Part shown: in pieces, positions 43,367-50,784 of the stretch
Position numbering within the stretch: position 1 is the first letter of the stretch
Layout of the letters: the number at the start of each line of letters is the position of its first letter
From: Streptomyces sp. SirexAA-E
GTDB lineage: Bacteria > Actinomycetota > Actinomycetes > Streptomycetales > Streptomycetaceae
Assembly: GCF_000177195.2 (NCBI RefSeq)
Contig: NC_015953.1
Location: 3,224,001-3,288,000 of the forward strand
Direction of reading: 5' to 3'
DNA: 64,000 nt
Translations under genes and position numbers: made by a program
Notes under the pieces: model-generated
What the model saw: only the letters and a program-made list of their open reading frames with translations
Told to the model about the DNA's origin: nothing
Databases searched by the model: none

Positions 43367-44408
43367 GTACCGCTGCCTTCACCGACAGAGTGAAGATGCT
43401 GTACTGAACGTCCTCCCACAGGTGGCGGAACTGTTCCTGGGAGCCGCCCAAGTGCTGGACGAGCAGCGCGATGTCCTCCCAGCCGGCCATCGAGTCGCCA
43501 TTGACAACTGCCTCCAGGAGCCGCAGCTTGCCTGCTCCGTGAACGCCTGGCAGGCCGAGATCGCGCATGGTCGGACGGCCGGCGGCGAGGTGGAGCCCCC
43601 GCATCGCATTGCCGAGTCGGGCCACTGCCGTGGCACCGCCATGGGCGGCGGTCGGAGTCCGGCCCTTGGCCCATTCCCACAGCATGCGTAATTCTTCGGG
43701 CCGCCCGTCGAGAATGGTGGTGAGGGTAAAGACGGCCGGCCACTCGGGGATGCGCTCCCCGGTCAGGAGCCGGGAGAATGCCGTAGCCGGGATGCCCGCC
43801 TGATCAGCCACGGCACCGGTGGTACGTCCACTGGCTCGGAGGAGATACCGCAGGGCGGCACCCAGCTGCTCCCTGTTCGAGCGGGCCGAAGCGACGTCAT
43901 ACTCGGCACTGCTGAACGGTGTGCTCTCGACCATAACGGCCTCGGGAAGAGAGGCCGCCTCTGGGCCGGTATAGCCCTGCCACTTACGACGAGCCGCGTC
44001 CGGGCTCAGATTCACCGCACGCGCGACCGAAACCCAGCTCTGGCCCCGCCTGCGCGCGTCATTCACCGCTGCCCCGACATAGGACTCCACTCCTGCGGCC
44101 ACGGCCCCCGCAGCCCGCACCAAGTCCTCCAGCTGTGCGGCCCGACGCTCGCCGTCGAGCAACTGATCGCTCAGATACTGAAGACGCTCGGCAGCGACCC
44201 TGCCATTGTCCTCACGGTTGCTCCACTGACCAGTGGACGCTCTGTGATCGTCCCGAAGGCGCTGCGCCAAGCGCCGGCACGCCGTGGAGCAATAGGCCCG
44301 CGGGCGTCCGGGGCCGCGCCGCCGACGGAAGCGCCGCCGACACAGTGCGTAGCTGCACAAGGCATAAATGTACTGGTGCTCCCGGGAGGTCCCTTCGAGC
44401 TGAGCCAC
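43353..44408 (-). CDS. HTH regulator with N-terminal Cys cluster
   Basis: 351 aa from a GTG with GAGGGAG upstream. The N-terminus has ALCSYALCRRRFRRRRGPGR followed by AYCSTACRRLAQRLRDDHR, a four-Cys zinc-finger-like cluster. A helical middle contains ARRRGQSWVSVARAVNLSPD, a helix-turn-helix. Residues ~180-230 hold an XRE-like DNA-binding region (TTGAVADQAGIPATAFSRLL). It appears to be a two-HTH regulator, coupled to the sigma-4-like gene. Targets unknown. Confidence 0.7.
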   Translation of the reverse strand: MAQLEGTSREHQYIYALCSYALCRRRFRRRRGPGRPRAYCSTACRRLAQRLRDDHRASTGQWSNREDNGRVAAERLQYLSDQLLDGERRAAQLEDLVRAAGAVAAGVESYVGAAVNDARRRGQSWVSVARAVNLSPDAARRKWQGYTGPEAASLPEAVMVESTPFSSAEYDVASARSNREQLGAALRYLLRASGRTTGAVADQAGIPATAFSRLLTGERIPEWPAVFTLTTILDGRPEELRMLWEWAKGRTPTAAHGGATAVARLGNAMRGLHLAAGRPTMRDLGLPGVHGAGKLRLLEAVVNGDSMAGWEDIALLVQHLGGSQEQFRHLWEDVQYSIFTLSVKAAVHGTD

Positions 44409-44483
44409 GTCTCCCTCTCCGATTCATCAAGGCGTCATGCGTAGGCATCCGGAACCCCGGGGCATCACGTCATGACAAGGAGA

Positions 44484-44520
44484 GAGCCGGAGACCACGTC
44501 CGCAGACCGGTCTCCGGCTC
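44484..44520 (-). terminator. Terminator downstream of small membrane protein gene
   Basis: GAGCCGGAGACC (44484-44495) pairs perfectly with 44509-44520 over a 13-nt loop, ending 5 bp from the stop of the small membrane gene. Confidence 0.85.
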
Positions 44521-44525
44521 GACCG

Positions 44526-44789
44526 CTAACGGCGGCAGTACCCCTGGTACATCAGCATCGACTGGTCAGCGGCGCAGGCCGCTGCAAGCGCCCACAAGGC
44601 TCCCGACGGAACAGAAAAAGTTCCCATAGACGTCATGACGACCAGTACGCTCAGCAGCAGTGAGCCCCACGTGACCCGGACCGCGAAAACCCTGAGCAGT
44701 GTGGTTTGTGGCAGCAGAAATGACGGAAGGGTACTCTCAAGCGAAGTCGACCGCACAGCACCGTGCAGCCGACGGAGAAGGTGGCGCAT
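44526..44789 (-). CDS. Small membrane protein
   Basis: 87 aa with a near-ideal AGGAGAAAGAAC ribosome-binding site. A basic N-terminal third precedes two hydrophobic segments, VTWGSLLLSVLVVMTSMGTF and SGALWALAAACAADQ, and a basic tail. No family recognised. Ribosome-binding site and following terminator make it a self-contained transcription unit. Confidence 0.6.
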   Translation of the reverse strand: MRHLLRRLHGAVRSTSLESTLPSFLLPQTTLLRVFAVRVTWGSLLLSVLVVMTSMGTFSVPSGALWALAAACAADQSMLMYQGYCRR

Positions 44790-45289
44790 GTTCTTTCTCC
44801 TATGGAGATCTGACTGGGCTCACCACGTGCGGGGGTCCCGAGCGGAATTCGGGGCTCCCGCTTTCGTGGTGACACCAAAAGCTACCGCGCCCCAGAGGGC
44901 CCACCACACGGGAATCTCGTGAAAACGTATGACGCAACGCGAAGCTTTCCCCTGAGCGGAACGCAGGGTAGTCGGTTCGAGCGAATGTGACCGATAAATT
45001 TCTTGCGTGACCGACGCGGGACCTGACAGGTCGCCGAGTCTGACGATTCGCGACACGCAAGTGTGGCTCTAATCACAATATGTTTACGGCGGGACAGCCC
45101 CCAATGCCCGTAATGAGCCTATCGGTGCCACGGCGCTGTGAAAACGAAAAATCAACCACGTCACGTATTTGACGTCGTGATCGGTATTCGCTTTCCGCCG
45201 ACGTGCCGGAGCAGCGTGTGGCAGGAGGCCGGTGTCACCCACGGCTCGGACAACCAGTGGGCACCACACGTCTACTCGTCGAATCGAAT
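44790..45289. other. Gene-poor stretch upstream of membrane protein
   Basis: No supported gene. Composition drops in GC around 44920-45130 (for example AATCACAATATGTTTACGG), suggesting promoter and foreign DNA next to insertion sequence debris. Confidence 0.4.
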
Positions 45290-45390
45290 CGGACCGGATC
45301 GTCCTTCGCCGATCCGCCAACCGGCCAGTACAACAACGGCTCCAGCACTGCCCACTGCTCGTCTGTGAGATCCCCCGCCCCATGAACCGT
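45290..45390 (-). pseudogene. Transposase N-terminal fragment
   Basis: On the minus strand one frame reads GDLTDEQWAVLEPLL, the conserved N-terminus of many IS5/IS1182-type transposases (xLTDxQWxxLxPLLP). The match ends after about 15 residues and no catalytic part follows. A short IS relic. Confidence 0.5.
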
Positions 45391-45426
45391 GATCATTCAC
45401 CGTTCAAAATCCACTTTCGATACACG

Positions 45427-46310
45427 GAGCTGTTTCCAACCTGACGGGAGGTTGGACTGGTGACCCCGGCAGCGGGCATGAAGAAAGCTCCTGGTAGACG
45501 GGTTCACGACCAAGATGACCAGTCCGCCAGGAGCTTTCGCGTGCTTGTCTACCCGTCCGGTATCAATCTGTCCAGCCGGGCCCTGCAACATCTCTCCGGT
45601 CTTCTCGCAGGTCACCGCCGTCGGATCGGCTCCCGGTGGCGTCGCCTGGCCTGTGGCCGGCAGGCCCTGCTCGTCCTGGCCCACTTGCGCTGCGGCGACA
45701 CCTACGCCCGCCTCGCAGCGGGTTTCCGCGTCGGAATCGCGACGGTCTGCCGCTATATACGCGAGGCCGTCGATCTCCTGGCCGCTCTGGCGCCCACGCT
45801 GGAGCAGGCGATGCAGACCGTGCGGAAGAAGGCGTACGTGATCCTCGACGGCACCGTGCTGCCGATCGACCGCATCGCTGCCGACCAGCCGTACTACTCG
45901 GGGAAGAAGAAGCACCACGGGATGAACGTGCAGGTCCTCGCGGATCCAGCCGGCCGTCTGATCTGGGCCTCGGACGCGCTACCCGGAGCCGTACACGATC
46001 TGACCGCGGCCCGGACCCACGGCATTCCCACCGCTCTCGCCGCCGACGACATCAAGTGCTGGGCGGACAAGGCGTATCAGGGCGCAGGCCCTGCTGTCCG
46101 CGTCCCGTTCCGGGGCAAGAACCTGCGCGGCTGGCGCCGGCGTCACAACCGGACCACGCCAAGATCCGCAGCCTCGGCGAACGCGCCATGGCCACCCTCA
46201 AATGCTGGCGGCTCCTGCGGAAGCTCCGCTGCAGCACCACCCGGATCACCGCCGTCGTCCGTGCCGTCATCGCCCTCGAACTCGCCACCTGATCAAGATG
46301 GAAAAGGCTC
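45427..46310 (+). mobile_element. IS5-type insertion sequence, 884 bp, degenerate
   Basis: Ends GAGCTGTTTCCAAC (left) and the complement of GAGCCTTTTCCATC (right) match at 11 of 14 positions; flanked by ACG on both sides (45424-45426, 46311-46313) as a 3-bp target duplication. A subterminal inverted repeat (45483-45494 with 45527-45538) precedes the transposase. The 929-bp IS copy 2 begins 9 bp further right. Confidence 0.75.
45541..46292 (+). pseudogene. IS5-family (DDE_Tnp_4-like) transposase, frameshifted
   Basis: From GTG 45541 the frame shows LVYPSGINLSSRALQHLSGL, the catalytic Asp in VILDGTVLPIDRIAADQPYY, HHGMNVQVLADPAGRLIWAS and the second Asp region DDIKCWADKAYQGAG. Near 46140-46155 the frame shifts; the C-terminal part continues in another frame as DHAKIRSLGERAMATLKCWR and LRKLRCSTTRITAVVRAVIA to 46292. 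No slippery run is obvious, so the gene is probably dead. Confidence 0.75.
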
Positions 46311-46315
46311 ACGGC

Positions 46316-47226
46316 CTAGGTCCTGTCTGACAAAGGATCTTGGGCGGGTTCGCGGAGCCAGAGGATGAGTGCGGCGAGGTGGACTCCGGCCTTGTAGCGG
46401 GCGGCGAGTTTGTCGAAGCGGGTGGCGATCGCGCGGAACTGCTTGAGACGGTTGAAGCAGCGTTCGACCACGTTGCGTGCCTTGTAGAGCTCGCGATCGA
46501 AGGCCGGCGGTCTGCCCCCGGCCTTCCCTCGCCGCAGGCGGTTGGCCTTCTGGTCGGCCCGTTCCGGGATCACGGCCCGGATGCCTCGCCTGCGCAGGAC
46601 CCGGCGGATTGCCCGGGACGAGTAAGCCTTGTCCGCGATGACCGCGTCGGGCCTGCGGCGGGGCCGCCCGGCACCGCCCCGGGGCACCCGCAACTCGTCC
46701 ATGACCGTGTCGAAGACGGTGGAGTCGTTGACGTTGCCGGGCGTGACGACGACGGCCAGGGGCAGGCCCCGGCCGTCGCAGGCGAGATGAATTTTCGTGG
46801 TCACCCCGCCGCGGGACCGGCCCAGCGCCTGACCAGCCGACGCGCGTGCCGGATTTTCCAGTTCGTCCCCCGCCGTCGCCCCTTTTTGCGGGCGCCGGCG
46901 GCGTGCTGATGGGCCCGGTTGATCGTGGAGTCCACCGACACCGTCCACTCCACGGCTCCGACGGAGTCGTCGCGGACCTGGACCTGTTCGAGCAGACGGG
47001 CCCAGGTGCCGTCCGCTTCCCAGCGGGCGAACCGTTCATAGGCCGTCTGCCACGGCCCGTAGCGTTCCGGCAGGTCACGCCACGGGGCACCGGTCCGCAA
47101 CCGCCACAACACCCCGTTGATCACCTGCCGGTGATCTCGCCACGGCCGCCCACGACCGTCAATACCCGGCAGCAGGGGCTCGATCCGTCCCCACGCCGCA
47201 TCCGTCAGCTCACCACGACCCACCAC
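46316..47226 (-). CDS. IS5-family transposase of copy 2, orfA/orfB with -1 frameshift
   Basis: orfA is 46801-47226 (GTG start, 141 aa) and orfB runs in the -1 frame to 46316. Same catalytic features as copy 1: SVDSTINRAHQHAAGARKKG, AVIADKAYSSRAIRRVLRR, NVVERCFNRLKQFRAIATRF. The slip site is AAAAAGGGG (complement of 46879-46887). The TAG stop again comes from the CTAG target duplication. Both catalytic frames look intact. Confidence 0.87.
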
Positions 47227-47248
47227 AAGTTCAATTATCAGACAGGAC
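46320..47248 (-). mobile_element. IS5-type insertion sequence, copy 2 (929 bp), inverted relative to copy 1
   Basis: Terminal repeats GTCCTGTCTGACAA and GTCCTGTCTGATAA differ at one base; flanked by CTAG at 46316-46319 and 47249-47252. It has the same length, two-frame transposase and AAAAAGGGG slippage site as copy 1 but diverges at scattered positions, so the copies are related rather than freshly duplicated. Together the two bracket 6.7 kb of non-transfer genes. Confidence 0.9.
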
Positions 47249-47373
47249 CTAGCACCGAGTCGCAGCGGCACCAAACCGGCCGATCGCCGGATCCTCGTGG
47301 ACCACCCCTGCCCAGCCGCGCACATCTGCGGCTCACACCGTCAGTCCGGGGCCCCTGACCACGGAGAAGGCCC

Positions 47374-48501
47374 ATGTATCCCGACAGTGCCCTCATCACC
47401 TTCGAACAGGACGGCTCACGCGTCCTCGCGTGGACCAGCGCGATGTCCTTCGCGCCCGTGGACGCCCCTTCCGCCCTGGAGGACCACGGGTACGACTACC
47501 TGACCACTCCCCTGCGGCAGCGCGGTCTGGAGTGCACCGTTGAGTACGGCCTGAGCGACTACATCGTCCACGCCGAGCTTCCCGACGGCAGTTCGCTGAT
47601 CATCTCGCCCCCGCAGGAGCCGCCCTCCGAGCATCCCGAGGGGCCCGAAAGCTGGACGGCGACCCGCCACCGGGACAGCGGGCCCGCGGTGTACGAGGTG
47701 ATCTACGACTCAGAGCCCCTCGGCCTGCATTCCGAGCACGGCGGCAGTGTCCCGCATCTGCTCGCCGTCGTCGACGCGCGCCTAGACCGACTCGGCGCGG
47801 CTCCGCGCCCGGGGCAGGAACGATCCGCCGAGGAGCAGGCCGCCGGCACGGTGCTCTACCGGGCGGGCTTCGTGCCCGCCGTGGCGTTCGACGGTGTGCA
47901 CCACCACCGGCTTCCCTCGGCCATGACCGATCCGGCCGAGCAGCGGCTGGCGGTGACTCGGGCCATCAACATGCTGCAGGCCGAAGGCTTCCACTTCGTC
48001 TGCGACCCGTCCCTCACGGTCGCCGGCCTTCCCCGACCCCAGGGCCACGAGATGAGCCTCGGCGACCGTCTCGGACGCCTGGCCCAGTCCGTCCAGGGAG
48101 CGACGCACACGAGCGAAGCCGTCGCCGCGCTGAGCGAGCTGACCGCACCCGGCGACGGCGTTCTCCAGCGGGTCGTCGAGGTCCTCGACACGACAGCCGA
48201 CTGGTGGGAGGGGATGGGTGGCACGGCCGATCACCGTTACGCGGACCGCCTGCGCCTCATCGCCGAGGACCTGGACTCCTACGCGAGCAGACTTCAGGCG
48301 ATACGCAACGACCTGGCCGACCGCCACATCCCCCAGCCCGAAAAGGCGCCGGCGACTCAGGCGGTCTCGTCACGTGTGAGTGCCGCGCTCGCACCGTCGC
48401 CGTCGGCCGGGCGGCGCACGGTCCGGGCCGGTCCGCCGGCGGGACTGTCCGCGCGCACCGCGCCACCGCCCGCACGTCCCTCGTCCACTCCCGGCCGCTG
48501 A
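47374..48501 (+). CDS. Element-B protein with alpha/beta repeat domain and helical domain
   Basis: 375 aa, soluble. Residues 1-130 are a beta-rich region not seen elsewhere. Residues ~155-215 hold the alpha/beta domain repeated in this element: LYRAGFVPAVAFDGVHHHRL, AVTRAINMLQAEGFHFVCDP. Residues ~228-315 hold a helical domain (TSEAVAALSELTAPGDGVLQ, RYADRLRLIAEDLDSYASRL) shared with the 58113 and 61509 genes. A Pro/Ala/Arg tail ends it. No family name or function known to me. It opens the second half of the element-B operon after the IS-bounded insert. Confidence 0.7.
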   Translation: MYPDSALITFEQDGSRVLAWTSAMSFAPVDAPSALEDHGYDYLTTPLRQRGLECTVEYGLSDYIVHAELPDGSSLIISPPQEPPSEHPEGPESWTATRHRDSGPAVYEVIYDSEPLGLHSEHGGSVPHLLAVVDARLDRLGAAPRPGQERSAEEQAAGTVLYRAGFVPAVAFDGVHHHRLPSAMTDPAEQRLAVTRAINMLQAEGFHFVCDPSLTVAGLPRPQGHEMSLGDRLGRLAQSVQGATHTSEAVAALSELTAPGDGVLQRVVEVLDTTADWWEGMGGTADHRYADRLRLIAEDLDSYASRLQAIRNDLADRHIPQPEKAPATQAVSSRVSAALAPSPSAGRRTVRAGPPAGLSARTAPPPARPSSTPGR

Positions 48502-48600
48502 CCGCCTTCCCGTACCGGAGTCCCCCTGTGCCCCGCACCAGCAGAACCGTTCCGGCCCTCGACCACCCCTGCCTTCGAGCCCGTACCGGACGGATCCGCC

Positions 48601-49365
48601 ATGCCCATCCCCGATCAAGAACCGCTCCCCGACGTAGCGGTCGGCCACCACCCCGACTACGGCATCGTCGCCGCCAACCCGAAGAACCTGCCGGCCAGTA
48701 CGTGGATGCTGGAGCGCCTCGACTTCCACCCCGTCCCGGGCGAACCGACCCTGTACGCCCTGGCCGATCAGCAGCGCGACGGCGCAGGTCGTACCGCCCG
48801 TACCGTCACCCTGCTGCGCAACGCCGGCTTCCGGGTCGACGCGGACGCCGTGTTCAACCCCTCGCTCGCGCCCGGGACGGCGCCCGGACAGGACCGGCCT
48901 GCGCTCGGTGAGCCCGCGGTCGCCTTCGCCGAGCATCCGCGGCTCGGGATCGTCGCGGCCCTCGACAGCCGCGCCTCCGGACTCACCGGGCTCGCCCTGA
49001 TCGAACACGGCTGGCGACACGACCCGCACCTGGACATCTACGCGCTGCCCGCCACCACCGGCCGGGACGAGGCGCTGGGAAAGGTCGCCGGCGCCACGAT
49101 GGCGCTGCACCGCTCCGGCGTCCAGGTCGCGGTGCAGCCCCATCTCGCCCAGGACGTCGTAGCGCGCCGCCGCGCTGCTCCCGTACCAGCCGCGCCCCGT
49201 GAGCGTGGCCAGGTCGCCGCTCGTACGTCTCCGATCAGCGCCGCCGCGCTCGCCGCCAGCCCGGCCCGCGCCGGCCTTCCGGGCAAGGCGCCGGTCCCCG
49301 CCCCCGTCGCCCCTGCGGCTGTCCGGCCGGTCGACCCCCGCATCGCGTTCTCTCGCGACCGCTGA
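48601..49365 (+). CDS. Element-B protein with two copies of the alpha/beta repeat domain
   Basis: 254 aa. The first copy (~30-85) reads WMLERLDFHPVPGEPTLYAL then RTARTVTLLRNAGFRVDADA; the second (~118-175) reads LALIEHGWRHDPHLDIYALP then KVAGATMALHRSGVQVAVQP. The tail is Ala/Pro-rich and low complexity. Both copies match the pattern LxxxGF...Y.LP...A...L...G-hydrophobic-xV..xP.L found in three other proteins here. Unknown function; probably a helper of transfer or plasmid maintenance. Confidence 0.7.
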   Translation: MPIPDQEPLPDVAVGHHPDYGIVAANPKNLPASTWMLERLDFHPVPGEPTLYALADQQRDGAGRTARTVTLLRNAGFRVDADAVFNPSLAPGTAPGQDRPALGEPAVAFAEHPRLGIVAALDSRASGLTGLALIEHGWRHDPHLDIYALPATTGRDEALGKVAGATMALHRSGVQVAVQPHLAQDVVARRRAAPVPAAPRERGQVAARTSPISAAALAASPARAGLPGKAPVPAPVAPAAVRPVDPRIAFSRDR

Positions 49366-49392
49366 TCCAACACCCCTTAAGGAAGTAGTCCC

Positions 49393-49557
49393 ATGGCCGT
49401 GAAGACCATCTGGCCGATCCACTACGCCTGCGGTCACCAGGACGACCGCGATCTGACCGACCGTCCGGCCGACCGCCGGGCCGGGTTCGCCGAATGGCTC
49501 GCCAAGCAGAAGTGCTCTGTTAACTGCACCATCCTCGCCTCGTTGGTCACGGCGTAA
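49393..49557 (+). pseudogene. 5' part of CxxC-containing hypothetical gene, split by transposon
   Basis: From ATG 49393 (AAGGAAGTAGTCCC before it) the frame reads MAVKTIWPIHYACGHQDDRD and FAEWLAKQKC up to 49515. It then enters the transposon and stops at 49557. The continuation TDCWRADANERTEQDKADWL resumes in frame at 54863. Joining 49515 to 54863 gives a 162-aa protein with ACGH and KCTDCW motifs, suggesting a zinc site. Small CxxC proteins of this layout are common on Streptomyces plasmids; function unknown. Confidence 0.75.
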
Positions 49558-49581
49558 CAGGCCGCGATTGAGGAGCAAGCG

Positions 49582-50784
49582 ATGGGTGTACGCGATGAGT
49601 TGATGGAGGGCCGACAGGCCATTCCTCGCGTTGGACGAGTGGTGGAGGTGAACCGGGCACATCCGCCGTACGCGGTGCTCGATGCGACGGGGGTCGAGGT
49701 CGAGCCGGTCACCGCGTTTCTGCGGGACCTGGCGCTTGGAGATTCCAGCCCGCTGACCTGCCGTAGCTACGGCTACGGCTACGGGATGCTGCGGTGGTTC
49801 CGCCTGCTGTGGTTGCTGGGCACCGGGTGGGAGCGGGCGACGGAGTCGGAGGTCGCGGTGCTGACGGGCTGGCTGCGCTTGGCCGCCAACCCGCAGCGTC
49901 AGCGGCACCGGGCCGATGCTCCGGTGGCCGGGACGGTCAATCTCCGCACGGGCAAGGCATCCCTGCGCGCCGGGTACGCGCCACGCACCATCAAGCACGC
50001 TCTGACGGTGATCAGCGGGTTCTACGAGTTCCACGCCCATCACGGCCGCGGCCCGGTCGTCAACCCGGTGCCGCACTCGGCTCAGCGGCGCCGCGCACTG
50101 GGGCACCGCAGTCCGCTGGAACCTACGCCGGTGGTGGGCCGGGCCCGGCTGCGACAGCGAGTGCCCGACCGGTCGCCGCGGTCGATTCCCGACCGGCTGT
50201 GGGACGAACTGTTCACCGCGATGAACTGCGACCGGGACCGAGCACTGCTGGAGATCTTCGTCTCCAGCGGCGCACGCGCCAAGGAACTCCTCGGCATCAC
50301 CGTCGGCGACATCGACTGGTCCGGCCAGCGGATCTATGTGATCACCAAAGGCACCCGGGCCAGGGAAGCAGTCCCGGTCTCCCCGCAGGGCCTGTTCCGC
50401 CTGGCCCTCTACCTCGACGCGGCCGGCACACCCGCCGATGGCGGACCCCTCTGGAGGGCCCGCCGAGGCCCCGACCGCTCGCTGACCTACTGGGCCATGC
50501 GCCGTGTCATGCAGCGGGCGAACACCCTGCTGGGAACGAACTGGTCCCTGCACGATCTACGACACACCGCCGCCTACCGCATGGCCAATGGCGGGAAACT
50601 CACGCTTCCCGAGGTTCAGACGATCACGCGGCACGCCGACATCCAGACCACCAACCGCTATCTGGCCGTCCACATCGAGGAACTCTTCGACAAACTCACC
50701 GAGCATTACGCCACGCCCCGACCGGCCCGGCACTACCCCGCGGGCTACGCCGCAGCGGACATCGAGGCGGTGTTCGGTGCCTGA
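49582..50784 (+). CDS. TnpA-like tyrosine recombinase
   Basis: 400 aa, GAGGAGCAAGCG ribosome-binding site. A SAM-like core-binding domain (about 40-155) precedes the catalytic domain with all residues visible: Arg in SSGARAKELLGI, Lys in VITKGTRAREAV, HDLRHTAAYRM (HxxR), TRHADIQTTNRYL (His and Tyr). It resembles TnpA of Tn554-type elements and XerD-like recombinases of actinobacterial recombinase pairs. Works with the next protein to cut and join element ends. Overlaps the next gene by 8 bp. Confidence 0.92.
   Translation: MGVRDELMEGRQAIPRVGRVVEVNRAHPPYAVLDATGVEVEPVTAFLRDLALGDSSPLTCRSYGYGYGMLRWFRLLWLLGTGWERATESEVAVLTGWLRLAANPQRQRHRADAPVAGTVNLRTGKASLRAGYAPRTIKHALTVISGFYEFHAHHGRGPVVNPVPHSAQRRRALGHRSPLEPTPVVGRARLRQRVPDRSPRSIPDRLWDELFTAMNCDRDRALLEIFVSSGARAKELLGITVGDIDWSGQRIYVITKGTRAREAVPVSPQGLFRLALYLDAAGTPADGGPLWRARRGPDRSLTYWAMRRVMQRANTLLGTNWSLHDLRHTAAYRMANGGKLTLPEVQTITRHADIQTTNRYLAVHIEELFDKLTEHYATPRPARHYPAGYAAADIEAVFGA

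Noticed and set aside
38702..47252. Proof of a composite transposon from matching outer CTAG sequences
   Set aside because: Both IS copies have CTAG at each end because the element prefers that target, so the outer CTAG pair does not show transposition as one unit.
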